Positions 43,237 to 52,395 of a DNA stretch of 64,000 nt are shown here, piece by piece. Under the pieces are notes generated by a model. It did no database searches, had not been told where the DNA came from, and saw nothing but the letters and a program-made list of their open reading frames with translations. Both the position numbers and the translations under genes were made by a program. This stretch comes from Pseudorhodobacter sp. MZDSW-24AT (GTDB lineage: Bacteria > Pseudomonadota > Alphaproteobacteria > Rhodobacterales > Rhodobacteraceae). The DNA is taken from the NCBI RefSeq assembly GCF_002794355.1, contig NZ_PGOI01000008.1, forward strand, positions 124,001 to 188,000, written 5' to 3'. Position 1 is the first letter of the stretch. Every line of letters starts with the position of its first letter.

Positions 43237-43245
43237 GGTGCGCCC

Positions 43246-44826
43246 CTAGGGGTCGGGCGGGTCAGTCCGGGTGAGTGCGTGTGACAACAACTCGATCTCC
43301 CGCCCCAAAGGTCGATCGGTTTGCAGCGCCGGGCTAAGCGCACGCACCATCCGCCGCAGTCCTTGTGCAGAACGGCTAAAGCCAAGATCAGGATCAAAAA
43401 GATCGAGAATATCCATCGCTTGCACGACGGCTAACGCCAGAATGGCCTGTATTTGCGAAAGTGTTGTGAGCTTATCAGAAAGGTGACGCGCAGCAATGGT
43501 GCCCATCGACACCACATCCTGATTGGCACCATTGGTCGAGATGGAATGCACCGATGCGGGGCCAATGCTGCGCGCTTCCGCCAAAAGGGCTGTCGCGGTA
43601 ACCTGCGCGCCCATCAAGCCGGAATTAAGCCCGCCCGCCCCGCGATGCAGAAATGCCGGAAGACCTTGGTTCAGCGCTTCGTCGGTCACGCGTGCCACTT
43701 GCCGTTCGGCCAGTCCCGCAAGGACCACGACCGCATTCGCAAGCGCGTCCGATGCGAGGCCGACATGCTGGCCCATGAAATTGCCACCGTGAAGCGCGAA
43801 CGCTTCAGGTGCATCAGGAAAAATGGGATTATCTGTTGCGGAGAGCAGTTCAACCACCACAATTTCATCATGCCAGTGGGCCGTGTCCCGGACCGCACCA
43901 ATGATTTGCGGTGCACAGCGCAGCGTATAGGCATCTTGCCCGGCAAGGCTTTCGGTGGCGGGCACAAGCCCCAGAAGGCGCCGATCGCAAAGGCGGCCGG
44001 CCTTTAGCCGTTTGCTGCCCTGCACTCTGGCGCGCAGGTCTTCCGCGATCGATTGCTGACCGGGATGCGGACGCACTTCGGAAAACACCGCATCCCATGC
44101 TTCAACCCGCGCAGACTGCACCTCGGCCAAAGCGGCTGTCAGCGTCACCGCCCAATCAATCGCGCGGTGCATGGCCAAAGCGTTGAGCACCGCAATGCCA
44201 GTCATCGCCGAGGTTCCGTTGACCAGTGCCAAACCGTCTCTCTGCGACAGATCAAGCGCTGGCAAGGCCATCTCGGCAAGCGCCGCTGTGGCTGGAACAC
44301 GACGCTCATCCGGCAGCAGGAATTCCCCCTGGCCTTGGAAGCACAAAACCATATGTGCCAAAGGCGTCAGATCGCCCGATGCCCCTACTGTCCCCTTGCT
44401 GGGGATGACCGGAGCAAAACGCGCATTGAGCAAGGCAACCAGCGCGTTCACGGTTGGCAGGGATGCGCCGGAAACACCCTGCAAGATTGACATCAAACGC
44501 GCGAGCACGATGGCGCGCGCTTGGCGCCAGCTGAAATGTGGGCCGATCCCCGTCGCGAGGTGATTCACAAGATTTTGCTGCAGCATTGCGCCTTCGGCAG
44601 GATCCACCAACCGATTGGCCAACGGTCCGAAACCCGTCGTGATGCCATAGATATGCCGCTGCTCGGCAATGAGCCGAGCAAGACGCGCGTGCGCTGCGCC
44701 ACACCTTTCTATTGCCGACGGAGTCAGTGCAATTTTGCTGACACCGTCAGCCACGTGCACCGCATCCGCAAGAGAAAGGTGGCGATCGACAAGAATGGTT
44801 TGGGCGATTAACTGACGAAGATGCAT
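43246..44826 (-). CDS. tal: Tyrosine ammonia-lyase (PYP chromophore biosynthesis)
   Basis: This 526-residue MIO-type aromatic ammonia-lyase converts tyrosine to p-coumarate. The MIO-forming Ala-Ser-Gly is at residues 149-151 (GTVGASGDLTPL). The substrate-selectivity pair is His89-Leu90 (NLVNHLATG), as in Rhodobacter TAL; histidine lyases have Ser-His and phenylalanine lyases Phe-Leu at this place. The ATG at 44826 has AGGGA upstream and gives the same residue numbering as Rhodobacter TAL; a second ATG at 44841 is possible. It is convergent with gvpA and supplies the chromophore for pyp. Without the His-Leu pair it would be called histidine ammonia-lyase. Confidence 0.9.
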   Translation of the reverse strand: MHLRQLIAQTILVDRHLSLADAVHVADGVSKIALTPSAIERCGAAHARLARLIAEQRHIYGITTGFGPLANRLVDPAEGAMLQQNLVNHLATGIGPHFSWRQARAIVLARLMSILQGVSGASLPTVNALVALLNARFAPVIPSKGTVGASGDLTPLAHMVLCFQGQGEFLLPDERRVPATAALAEMALPALDLSQRDGLALVNGTSAMTGIAVLNALAMHRAIDWAVTLTAALAEVQSARVEAWDAVFSEVRPHPGQQSIAEDLRARVQGSKRLKAGRLCDRRLLGLVPATESLAGQDAYTLRCAPQIIGAVRDTAHWHDEIVVVELLSATDNPIFPDAPEAFALHGGNFMGQHVGLASDALANAVVVLAGLAERQVARVTDEALNQGLPAFLHRGAGGLNSGLMGAQVTATALLAEARSIGPASVHSISTNGANQDVVSMGTIAARHLSDKLTTLSQIQAILALAVVQAMDILDLFDPDLGFSRSAQGLRRMVRALSPALQTDRPLGREIELLSHALTRTDPPDP

Positions 44827-44919
44827 AGGCAGGTCCCTCATGAACGTCTGCGCAGGCTACCTCAGTCTTGGTTAACCAGGGTTTAAGCCTCAAAAGGGCG
44901 TTCGCTCCCCTGTTGCACT

Positions 44920-46371
44920 TTATGGGACCGGGCAAAGGGGCGGCTGCTGGACAAGCCGGACAAGGTCGAGCACCGGAGTGGCAAGGCTGAGGGAACCTTG
45001 TTTCAATTGAACCAGCGGCTCTTCTTGACCACCGGCAAGCGGAAGTGCTTCCAGACGCCACTCCGCAGTTTCGATGCTGAACACTTTTTCAACCAAAAAA
45101 CCGACCTGTTCGCGTGTCTCACCGGTCAGCAGAACACGCGCCATGTCGGTTTCGCCGGGGGGGCGACCCAGCAAAGACACAAGATCGACCAGAGGGACAG
45201 ACCAAGGCGCGCGTGCAAAATATCCCAGCACCCCAGTCTCCGGACGATGGCAAGGCACAAGATGGGAGGGAATGGGGATGATGCCCGTCACTTGTTCAAG
45301 AGGAATAGCGAAGGTGCGCCCGGCTTGCACCAACAAGTAACGGCTGCCCCCTTGTCGGCGGACGGCTTCGCGACCTTCGACGGCAACGGGATCGGAAGTC
45401 AGGCCCGCAATGGCTCTGATGCCCGGATCGTTGGTCAAATTTTCGACGGACAAGACAAACACTTGCCCTGCATCCTCACGCAAGATGACTTGGGTCAAGA
45501 ACCCCGTTTTACGCGCGATCATCTTTGGCACCTCGGCATGGCGCCGCAAATCGATGCGCTGAATGTCAAGAATGCCGTCAACCGCGAGTCCGATCAGTCG
45601 CGCGTCGGGACAGCGCAGGATCACCACCTCGGAGGCAGCCCATCGGTCTCGCTGACCAAGGCCGAGCACATCGACCGTGTTCAGCACCGGCACCCTGCGC
45701 TGGTGATAGCTGATGGACCCCAGACAATAGCCCGAAGTCAGGGCGCCGGTATCAATGTTTTGGCGAGGCACGGTGCCGTAGACATCGCTCGCTTCAACGC
45801 AAAAGCGCGCCCCGCCAACCGTAAAGGTCAGCATCGGTGTCCGGCCATCCTCGACAGAACTGGGCTGGCTTTTCGGCGGCAGCGCGGCAGAGTAGACGCC
45901 CGGCAGGGCGAAGAGTTGGTCCACATCAAGGATCGAGACAGTCTTGCCATCTTCGATAAAGACCTGACGCACGCAAAGCGGCTGGTCCGAACGCATTCCT
46001 TCCGAAAGAATTTGTACCTTTTCGGGCGCCACCCGACTGATGCCCTGCACCTGATCGACGAGAAAGGCCATGTGCCGATCACCGAGACGCAAGACCACGG
46101 CAAAACTGGCGGGGTGTGATGGCGCAGGTAGGCCGCACAGAGCGCGCATGTCGATCACCGGGATCAACTGACCCCGCAGGTCAATCCCGCCACACAAAAA
46201 CGAGGCTTGCAAAAGCAATGGCGATAAACCGTTGATCTGGCACACTTCTGATAGAGCGCCGATCGGCACGCCCACCCACACATCCTTTAATCGGCAAATA
46301 CCAAGGCACAATTCGCCCGAAGGCGCGGGCTTGGCCTCCGTTCCCGGGATAAGCGGGACAGACTCAGGCAT
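44920..46371 (-). CDS. Triple CheW-domain chemotaxis adaptor
   Basis: This 483-residue protein contains three CheW-type domains in tandem (about residues 20-150, 180-315 and 335-475), each with the beta-barrel pattern. Examples are [31 protein letters not shown] and [15 protein letters not shown], then [11 protein letters not shown]. Single-domain CheW couples receptors to the CheA kinase. A three-domain form may scaffold several receptor or kinase contacts. The gene overlaps the chemoreceptor gene by 8 bases, so both are co-translated. No CheA is in the window. Confidence 0.88.
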   Translation of the reverse strand: MPESVPLIPGTEAKPAPSGELCLGICRLKDVWVGVPIGALSEVCQINGLSPLLLQASFLCGGIDLRGQLIPVIDMRALCGLPAPSHPASFAVVLRLGDRHMAFLVDQVQGISRVAPEKVQILSEGMRSDQPLCVRQVFIEDGKTVSILDVDQLFALPGVYSAALPPKSQPSSVEDGRTPMLTFTVGGARFCVEASDVYGTVPRQNIDTGALTSGYCLGSISYHQRRVPVLNTVDVLGLGQRDRWAASEVVILRCPDARLIGLAVDGILDIQRIDLRRHAEVPKMIARKTGFLTQVILREDAGQVFVLSVENLTNDPGIRAIAGLTSDPVAVEGREAVRRQGGSRYLLVQAGRTFAIPLEQVTGIIPIPSHLVPCHRPETGVLGYFARAPWSVPLVDLVSLLGRPPGETDMARVLLTGETREQVGFLVEKVFSIETAEWRLEALPLAGGQEEPLVQLKQGSLSLATPVLDLVRLVQQPPLCPVP

Positions 46372-49171
46372 GAATGGCCTTTTGAATTTCGGTTACCAGA
46401 TCGGCGACCTGTTCATGATGCTGTGTCTGGGTGTTGGAATGGGCCATCAACTGCTCCAGCCCACCCCCACTTTCCGCGAAGAGCAACTCTTGATCGCGCA
46501 AGAGGTGAACAACCGCCTCCGCCCCGGCCGTTCCTGCCTGAATCCGATCCATGGCCGCATCGATGTGTCGGCTGATACCGCGCGCGGCTTCGACGTTGCG
46601 CTCTGCAAGTTTGCGCACCTCATCGGCGACGATCGAGAAGCCGATGCCGTATTCCTTGGCGCGCGCGGCCTCGATCGCTGCGTTGAAGGCCAAGAGGTTG
46701 GTCTGCACGGCGATTTCGCTGATGACGGTGGCAATTTCAGACACCGAAGCGACCGAGGTCGTGGCGTTCTTGAACACATCGAGCGACTCCGACAAGGTCT
46801 TCACGCCGTCGTGGGTGAAGCCCAAGGCGCGGGTGGCAACGCCCCGCAGTTCTGATGCCTGTGCCTTGATAGAGTCGCTGATCCCGTTCGCGTCAGAAAC
46901 ATTCTGCAAGATGCGCTCGGCATTGGCATTGGCCAGAGTTTCAAGGCCCACCTGATCAGAGATGTCCACTGCGGTCTCCACCACTTTGATCACCTTGCCG
47001 TCAAGATCGACGACCGGCGCGTAACTGGCCTGCAGGTAGACATCGCGATCAAACCGACCGATGCGATGCACGCGCTCAATGAAAGGCTCGCCCTGCGCGC
47101 GGTTGATCCAGAATTCGCGATACTCACGCGACCGCACATAATCCGGCGGACAGAAAATGCTGTGATGCTGGCCGACAACCTCGCGCAGCGAATAGCCAAA
47201 GCACTTCAGAAAGGCGTCATTCGCAGTGAGCACATACCCTTGCGGGTCGAATTCCGCGACGGCCTGCACACTCAGCACTGCGGTCAGACGGGACTGCGCA
47301 TCGAGTGCAGCGCGCCTTTGCGCTGTCACATCTTGGGCAAACTGCAGGATGAGCGGGGTCGACCCCTTTGACGAGGGGAGGAGCGTGTAACTCCCCGCGA
47401 GCCAGATGTCTTCGCCCGAGGCCGTGCGGCGCCGGAAGCCGCCGCGCTGCGGTTTGCCGCTGCGCACCTGATCAAGGACCTTGCGCGCTTCCTCTGTCTC
47501 GCTTGCTGAACTGTGGCACAGCATTTGATGAGACAGGCCGATCACCGCCTCTTCACTGTGGCCGAAGGCGTCCAGAAAGGCGCGGTTGGCGCGGAGGATC
47601 GTGCCATCAAGATCATATTCCACCATGATCTGGCACTGGTCGATCGCCCGGAGGCGGCCTTGCACTTCGGCCTGCTCCTGAACCTTGGCCGTGCTGTCCA
47701 GGAAAAATTGCACCACCTTCCAAAAGTTGCCATTTGGCGTGAAAAGCGGGCAGAAAATCGCGGTCAGCCAGATCGGCTGACCATCCATACGGCGCATCTC
47801 GTAGGTGTCTTCCAACGTGTCGCCGGCCTGCAACCTGTCCCAGAAATCGCGATACTTGGTCGATGTCTTGACATCATCCGTGCAGAAATCACGGTGTTCC
47901 TTGCCCACCGCATCGGCCATCGGGATCTTGAAGCACCGCTCAAACATCTTGTTGGCCTTCAGGATCTTGCCATTCTGATCATACTCGCAGCGTCCGATCA
48001 GCCGATCGGACGCGGTCAACAACGCGGTCGCATCGCGCAGACCTTCGTGCGTTTCGGTGACGTCTTCGCCAGTCTTCAACACCCGCACCACTTTTCCCGA
48101 TGCATCGAAAATCGGCACGAACAACGCTTGAAACCAGATTGCGCGCTGCGCTTTGGTTTTTTGTGGCACAAGCAACTTGCGGGTCTGACCTGCGCGCAGA
48201 TCTTGCCAAAGCGCGGCATAGGCACCGCTGCGGGCAAATTCACGATCACAAAAATTGCTGTCGTGCTGACCAACGCAGCTTTCGGCAGACAGGCCAAGCA
48301 ATTCGGCCATCGGATCATTCACCGAAGCGATGTGACCCTCAAGATCATATTCGCAGGCTGGCAATCCCGCCCAAAATGCGGTGCTGCGCTCCATCGCCTG
48401 ACGGGCCGAGAAATGGAACTGTGTGACATCCATCAAGGATTGGACGACGCAATTCACAAAGCCATCGTCATTCTTGATCGGCGTATAGGTGCACTGAAAC
48501 CAAACCTCATTCTGGACGGCGGTGATGTGCTGGTGGCGCCCATCCAAGATCCGGCCCTGACGCAGCTTTTCCCAGAAATCAAAATAGGAATCCGCCTTTG
48601 TCATCGACTCGGGCCACAGCGTGTCATGGTTGCGGCCAATCAGCTCTTCGCCATAATCTTCCATCGCCGTCTGGGCGCGTTCGTTCATCGACAGGATGTT
48701 GCCGTCGATGTCATAGACGATCACCCCGACCGAAGCGCTTACAACCGCATCGAAATTGCCGGTGGCGGCAAGAGGCTGGGCGGGTGCGGCGCCCCCTTCC
48801 CGCAGCGTCAGGATAACGTGGCGCGCATCCTTGCTCGCGACGGCAACGATCACCCCCGCCATCGACAAGCCAAGCGCGCCCGAAATCTCCCCCGTCCAGC
48901 GTGCCACCTCTCCGGCAAGGATCATTTGCCAGCGGTCAGCCGCACCGATCCCGACACAGTCGGCAAAGCTGGGCTGCAAGGCCGTTGACAGATCGACCCC
49001 CAGCCTGACAAGCGAGGTTTCGTTAGCACTGACAAGGCAGGTGCTGGTGGCGTCGAACACCAGAATGACATCCTGCTCAAGAACACGTGCAGCGACCGGC
49101 CCCATCAATCGCGCCAGAAGATCGTGGGGCGTTTCGAAGTCTGCGCTTTTGGAGGGTGTTGTCATGGTCAC
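46364..49171 (-). CDS. Soluble multi-PAS methyl-accepting chemotaxis protein
   Basis: This is a 935-residue chemoreceptor without transmembrane segments. Five clear PAS domains (from about residue 130 to 730), each beginning with ...YDLDG-type strands and ending with [11 protein letters not shown]-type strands, follow one weaker N-terminal PAS-like region. The C-terminal part is a short MCP signalling domain with the conserved hairpin tip [20 protein letters not shown] and [12 protein letters not shown]. Lacking membrane anchors and HAMP, it should sense an internal signal (redox, small molecule or light). The stop overlaps the CheW-like gene. ATG at 49171 or 49165. Confidence 0.9.
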   Translation of the reverse strand: MTMTTPSKSADFETPHDLLARLMGPVAARVLEQDVILVFDATSTCLVSANETSLVRLGVDLSTALQPSFADCVGIGAADRWQMILAGEVARWTGEISGALGLSMAGVIVAVASKDARHVILTLREGGAAPAQPLAATGNFDAVVSASVGVIVYDIDGNILSMNERAQTAMEDYGEELIGRNHDTLWPESMTKADSYFDFWEKLRQGRILDGRHQHITAVQNEVWFQCTYTPIKNDDGFVNCVVQSLMDVTQFHFSARQAMERSTAFWAGLPACEYDLEGHIASVNDPMAELLGLSAESCVGQHDSNFCDREFARSGAYAALWQDLRAGQTRKLLVPQKTKAQRAIWFQALFVPIFDASGKVVRVLKTGEDVTETHEGLRDATALLTASDRLIGRCEYDQNGKILKANKMFERCFKIPMADAVGKEHRDFCTDDVKTSTKYRDFWDRLQAGDTLEDTYEMRRMDGQPIWLTAIFCPLFTPNGNFWKVVQFFLDSTAKVQEQAEVQGRLRAIDQCQIMVEYDLDGTILRANRAFLDAFGHSEEAVIGLSHQMLCHSSASETEEARKVLDQVRSGKPQRGGFRRRTASGEDIWLAGSYTLLPSSKGSTPLILQFAQDVTAQRRAALDAQSRLTAVLSVQAVAEFDPQGYVLTANDAFLKCFGYSLREVVGQHHSIFCPPDYVRSREYREFWINRAQGEPFIERVHRIGRFDRDVYLQASYAPVVDLDGKVIKVVETAVDISDQVGLETLANANAERILQNVSDANGISDSIKAQASELRGVATRALGFTHDGVKTLSESLDVFKNATTSVASVSEIATVISEIAVQTNLLAFNAAIEAARAKEYGIGFSIVADEVRKLAERNVEAARGISRHIDAAMDRIQAGTAGAEAVVHLLRDQELLFAESGGGLEQLMAHSNTQTQHHEQVADLVTEIQKAIHA

Positions 49172-49210
49172 GCTCGATTTGGGGTCTGTCGCGAGAATAG
49201 GCGCGGGCCG

Positions 49211-49498
49211 TTAACATCGCGTCACCAAACGCAAGGCGGCGCGCTCCCCTTTGCCGCAGCGGGCCTGTGTGATGACGGGCGGCTTCTGAAGCGTCAGACC
49301 TGCCTTTGCCTGTCCTGCGCCACAATCAAGGCACAGGGGCAGCACGGTCTGGGGCACGCCATCTTGGCGAAGCGCACTCCAAACGGCACGGTAATCGCCG
49401 CACAGTTCAGGCTGCACGCCACGCGCGGCGGCAAAGCTGTCGCCACAACCGGCCAACCTCGCTCCATTCGGCGCAGACGCCGCATCGGAGCCACCCAA
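49211..49498 (-). CDS. Possible small Cys-containing exported protein
   Basis: This 95-residue frame begins at a TTG just after the ClpP-like gene, in the same reading frame. It has CGDS, ELCGDY and LPLCLDCGAG pairs and a basic C-terminus. These recall DUF2946-like small secreted proteins, but the match is weak. There is no good start codon or ribosome-binding site. It may instead be non-coding DNA that happens to be open. Confidence 0.3.
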   Translation of the reverse strand: MGGSDAASAPNGARLAGCGDSFAAARGVQPELCGDYRAVWSALRQDGVPQTVLPLCLDCGAGQAKAGLTLQKPPVITQARCGKGERAALRLVTRC

Positions 49499-49537
49499 CC
49501 ACGCCAGCCAAGGGCATTGACTTGGCCCTTGTTGGGA

Positions 49538-50308
49538 TCATTCCAGCATTTCGGTGGCCAGCTTGAACTCGGTCAGCTCTTCTTCCAGCAAGATGTAGAT
49601 GCTCGCCGGCGGGGTCTGCATCGCGCGGGCCGACAGGCGCAGATCGATCTCCATCTCGCTCAGGTAATCCAGCACCTCGCCCTGCCCGTGCTGAATGCTT
49701 TCCACCGCCACAAAGGCCGGGAGCAACGTGCTTTCGCCAAAGTAATGCTGATGCACCCCGACAAGCGCGTCGCGGCTGACCCGGCGCTCGGTGCCGGCGG
49801 CAAGGATATAGGGACAGGCCGAGAAACAGGCCGCGCCCGATTGCATCAACGTGGGCAGGCCCGCGCTGCGGATCGCGCGCCCAATCTCAAGCGCATCGGT
49901 GACCGAGCCGCCCGGACTGTGCAGGGCAATCTGCTCGGGCAAACTGGCGCGCTGGTCAAGATACTCGGCAAAACGCTGGCTGTCGCCGGGTTCAATCGCG
50001 CCCTCCAGCAGCAGGGTCTTGCGGCCCAAGGCTTCGGTCTCGGTGAATTGCAAACGCGCGGGCACCGAATCGCTGCGCGGAAAATCAGGGCCTGCCGGCA
50101 CTTCGCTGGGCAGATCGCGCGGCGCATAACGCCGCGTCTGATCGCCCGGACGCACCGGGACGGCGGCCGGCGGCGCGGTCCCCGACCGGAACAGGCCGGG
50201 CAAGACCCGCTGAAAATCTCCCGCAACAATCAGCCCTGCCAAAAGGATCTGCACCCCCAGCATCGCCTGCAACACCCGCCCCGAGCGGGGCACCCGCCAG
50301 CCCGCCAT
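49538..50308 (-). CDS. ClpP-class periplasmic protein (COG3904-like)
   Basis: This 256-residue protein has an N-terminal membrane anchor (about residues 13-30) and a ClpP/crotonase-fold domain (LLLEGAIEPGDSQRFAEYL onward). The nucleophile-type serine lies in SGAACFSACPYI and a histidine in VGVHQHYF, as in the COG3904 group of predicted periplasmic proteases. It starts directly after the stop of the membrane-protein gene (no spacer), so they form a pair. Substrate and role are unknown. Confidence 0.75.
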   Translation of the reverse strand: MAGWRVPRSGRVLQAMLGVQILLAGLIVAGDFQRVLPGLFRSGTAPPAAVPVRPGDQTRRYAPRDLPSEVPAGPDFPRSDSVPARLQFTETEALGRKTLLLEGAIEPGDSQRFAEYLDQRASLPEQIALHSPGGSVTDALEIGRAIRSAGLPTLMQSGAACFSACPYILAAGTERRVSRDALVGVHQHYFGESTLLPAFVAVESIQHGQGEVLDYLSEMEIDLRLSARAMQTPPASIYILLEEELTEFKLATEMLE

Positions 50309-51619
50309 TCAGCGTGCGCCGTGGATCAGCTGCGGCGGCGGCGCGCTTGGCAACTCTGTCGTGGCCTGTGACGCACCACCCGCTTCGGCGCTCGGCTCCG
50401 GTGCCTGTGGCCCATCCAGCGCGCGCAAGGCGGTGACAGCGGCACGGATCTCGGCCAGTGTCATGGTTTCTTCGGGCGCCGTGGTGCCGCGTTCCGACCG
50501 GATCGCGCCTTGCGCAACCATCATGATCAGCACCAGAACCGCCGGCAGCAGATCAATCGCGATGGCCCCTGCCCAAGAGGGCACGAAATCGCCCGCATAG
50601 CGCAGCACGGCATCGGCCGTCGAGATGGGGGCATAGGTGGTGTCATCCGGTGTGGGCATTGCCAGCACCTCATCCGCCGCCGCCTTCAGGGTGGTCGACC
50701 GCTGCGCCAGCAAAGTCAGCACCGCGTCAATCGTGCTGCGCTGGTCGCTGCGGATGCTGTCGGTCGATCCGTCCAGTTCCGGCACCACCACCGAGGCCGA
50801 TAAATCCTGTGCCGCCCGTGCCACCAAAGGGGCCACCGAAAGCTGGCGCAGTTGCGCGATCAGCCCGGCAAGCCGCACCGACTCCTCGGCAAATTCAACC
50901 GAACGCTGCTCCACATCCCCGACCGAGGCGGTCAACGCGCGCATCCGGCTCAGGATCTGGTTGCCTTCCGCAAAGGCCGCATCCACCAACGGGCCTTGGG
51001 CGGCAATCTGCGCTTCCAGCCCCGCCAGCTCATCCGCTTTCTGCACCAGCACGCGGAACACCGCACCCCGCCCGGCGGTGCCTGACAGATTGCCGGTCGC
51101 CTCTTGGGCCGACAGGTCCTGAAAGCTCTGGCGGGTGCGCGCCACATCAAGGCCCAAGCCTTGAGCGGCCACCGTCACCCTGTGGGCCTGTTCCAACCCG
51201 ACCTGATATTGCTGCACCGTCTTGGCCAAGTGCTGCTCTACCGCCGCCGATCCGGCCAAGGCTGCCGCGTTCAGCCAGCTCGACATCGCAATGATCGCCA
51301 AAGACCCCAAGGCCATCGACAGGAACAGCCCAAGACGCGATGCCGCCGAACGCATCGCGGGCAAAAGGCGGATCAAATAGCTCCAGAACACGAAGATCGC
51401 GACCGAAACCGCCAACGAATAGGCCACGGCGGCGAAAAAGCTCAAAGCGCCGCTGGTGTTCAAAAGCGATGACACGCCCAGATAGGTGTAAATCCCTGAC
51501 GCCACCGACAAAACCCCCAAGGCCATCGGCGTGAAGGTTTCCAGTGCTTTCAGATGGCCTTCGATTTCACGCGCGGCATGCAGGCCGCGCGCTTCGGAAC
51601 TGGTGGGGGGTGGCGTCAT
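50309..51619 (-). CDS. Membrane protein with long periplasmic or cytosolic helical region
   Basis: This 436-residue protein has three or four N-terminal hydrophobic segments (about residues 30-125). A long helical domain follows (QHLAKTVQQYQVGLEQAHRV, VDAAFAEGNQILSRMRALTA), then one C-terminal membrane segment (AGAIAIDLLPAVLVLIMMVAQ) and a Pro/Ala tail. The ATG at 51619 was chosen because the frame upstream is not protein-like. No family is recognised. It is co-transcribed with the ClpP-like gene and may be part of an envelope complex. Confidence 0.65.
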   Translation of the reverse strand: MTPPPTSSEARGLHAAREIEGHLKALETFTPMALGVLSVASGIYTYLGVSSLLNTSGALSFFAAVAYSLAVSVAIFVFWSYLIRLLPAMRSAASRLGLFLSMALGSLAIIAMSSWLNAAALAGSAAVEQHLAKTVQQYQVGLEQAHRVTVAAQGLGLDVARTRQSFQDLSAQEATGNLSGTAGRGAVFRVLVQKADELAGLEAQIAAQGPLVDAAFAEGNQILSRMRALTASVGDVEQRSVEFAEESVRLAGLIAQLRQLSVAPLVARAAQDLSASVVVPELDGSTDSIRSDQRSTIDAVLTLLAQRSTTLKAAADEVLAMPTPDDTTYAPISTADAVLRYAGDFVPSWAGAIAIDLLPAVLVLIMMVAQGAIRSERGTTAPEETMTLAEIRAAVTALRALDGPQAPEPSAEAGGASQATTELPSAPPPQLIHGAR

Positions 51620-51821
51620 GCGACCGCGGCTCCTTGATACATGGCCGGAACCCGGCTGGCGGATGTCCGCAAGATAGGCGCGCTTGGCGCGCGCACCAAA
51701 TGCCAACAGCGTGAACGGCTTGTCCGCCCCGGAACCGCGCCACGGCCTTGGCGTTGACATGTGAAACGCGGGCACAGGCCATTCCGGCCAGACGCCCGCC
51801 CCTGCTGAATGAAGGTATCCT

Positions 51822-52280
51822 ATGTTGATCGATCGCTTCTGGAAAGAGATGGAGAGCGTCCACTCCGCCATGCTGGGCATAGGCGAGGCCCGCCACGTGC
51901 CGATGTCGCCTTACGCGCGGCAGAATGACGGCGCGATCTGGTTCATCACCGCACAAGGCACCGAGCTGGTCGAAGCGATCACGCGCGGCGCCTCCGAGGG
52001 CTCCCTCATCGTCACCGGAGAAAGCAATATCCATGCCCGCATCGAAGGGACCGCCAGCATCGTGCAAGACCGCGCCAAGCTGGAAGAGCTTTGGAACCCC
52101 GTTGCCAGCAGCTGGTTCGACGGCATCGACGACCCCGACATCCGCCTGATCCGGCTGGTGCCCGCCGAGGCCGAAATCTGGCTGACCTCGGGCGGTCTGG
52201 GCTTTGCCTTCGAATTGGTGAAATCCAAACTCACCGGCAAGCAACCGGATGTGGGCGAACATTTCAGCCTGACGTTCTAA
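51822..52280 (+). CDS. General stress protein 26-like (pyridoxamine phosphate oxidase fold)
   Basis: This 152-residue protein of the flavin-reductase/PNPOx-like split-barrel family is related to COG3871 general stress proteins. It shows MSPYARQNDGAIWFITAQGT, SLIVTGESNIHARIEGTASI and WFDGIDDPDIRLIRLVPAEAEIW. These proteins often bind FMN. It is monocistronic, with a strong hairpin 44 bases after the stop, and convergent with treY. Confidence 0.85.
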   Translation: MLIDRFWKEMESVHSAMLGIGEARHVPMSPYARQNDGAIWFITAQGTELVEAITRGASEGSLIVTGESNIHARIEGTASIVQDRAKLEELWNPVASSWFDGIDDPDIRLIRLVPAEAEIWLTSGGLGFAFELVKSKLTGKQPDVGEHFSLTF

Positions 52281-52323
52281 GGCAAAAGGCCACGCGGGCA
52301 TTTAAACCGCTCCCCCAAGCTGC

Positions 52324-52357
52324 AAACACCCCCGAACCTGTCGGTTCGGGGGTGTTT
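52324..52357. terminator. Bidirectional terminator between stress-protein gene and treY
   Basis: A perfect 15-bp stem (AAACACCCCCGAACC with its complement) encloses a 4-base loop (TGTC). A/T runs on both arms allow termination in both directions of this convergent pair. Confidence 0.92.
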
Positions 52358-52395
52358 TGCGTTTTATGGCGGGGGCTGCGCTGCCAAGCCATGCC

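Noticed and set aside
43246-44826. Histidine ammonia-lyase of a hut operon
   Set aside because: No other hut genes are nearby, the selectivity pair is His-Leu rather than Ser-His, and pyp and its ligase are in the same locus. Tyrosine ammonia-lyase fits better.
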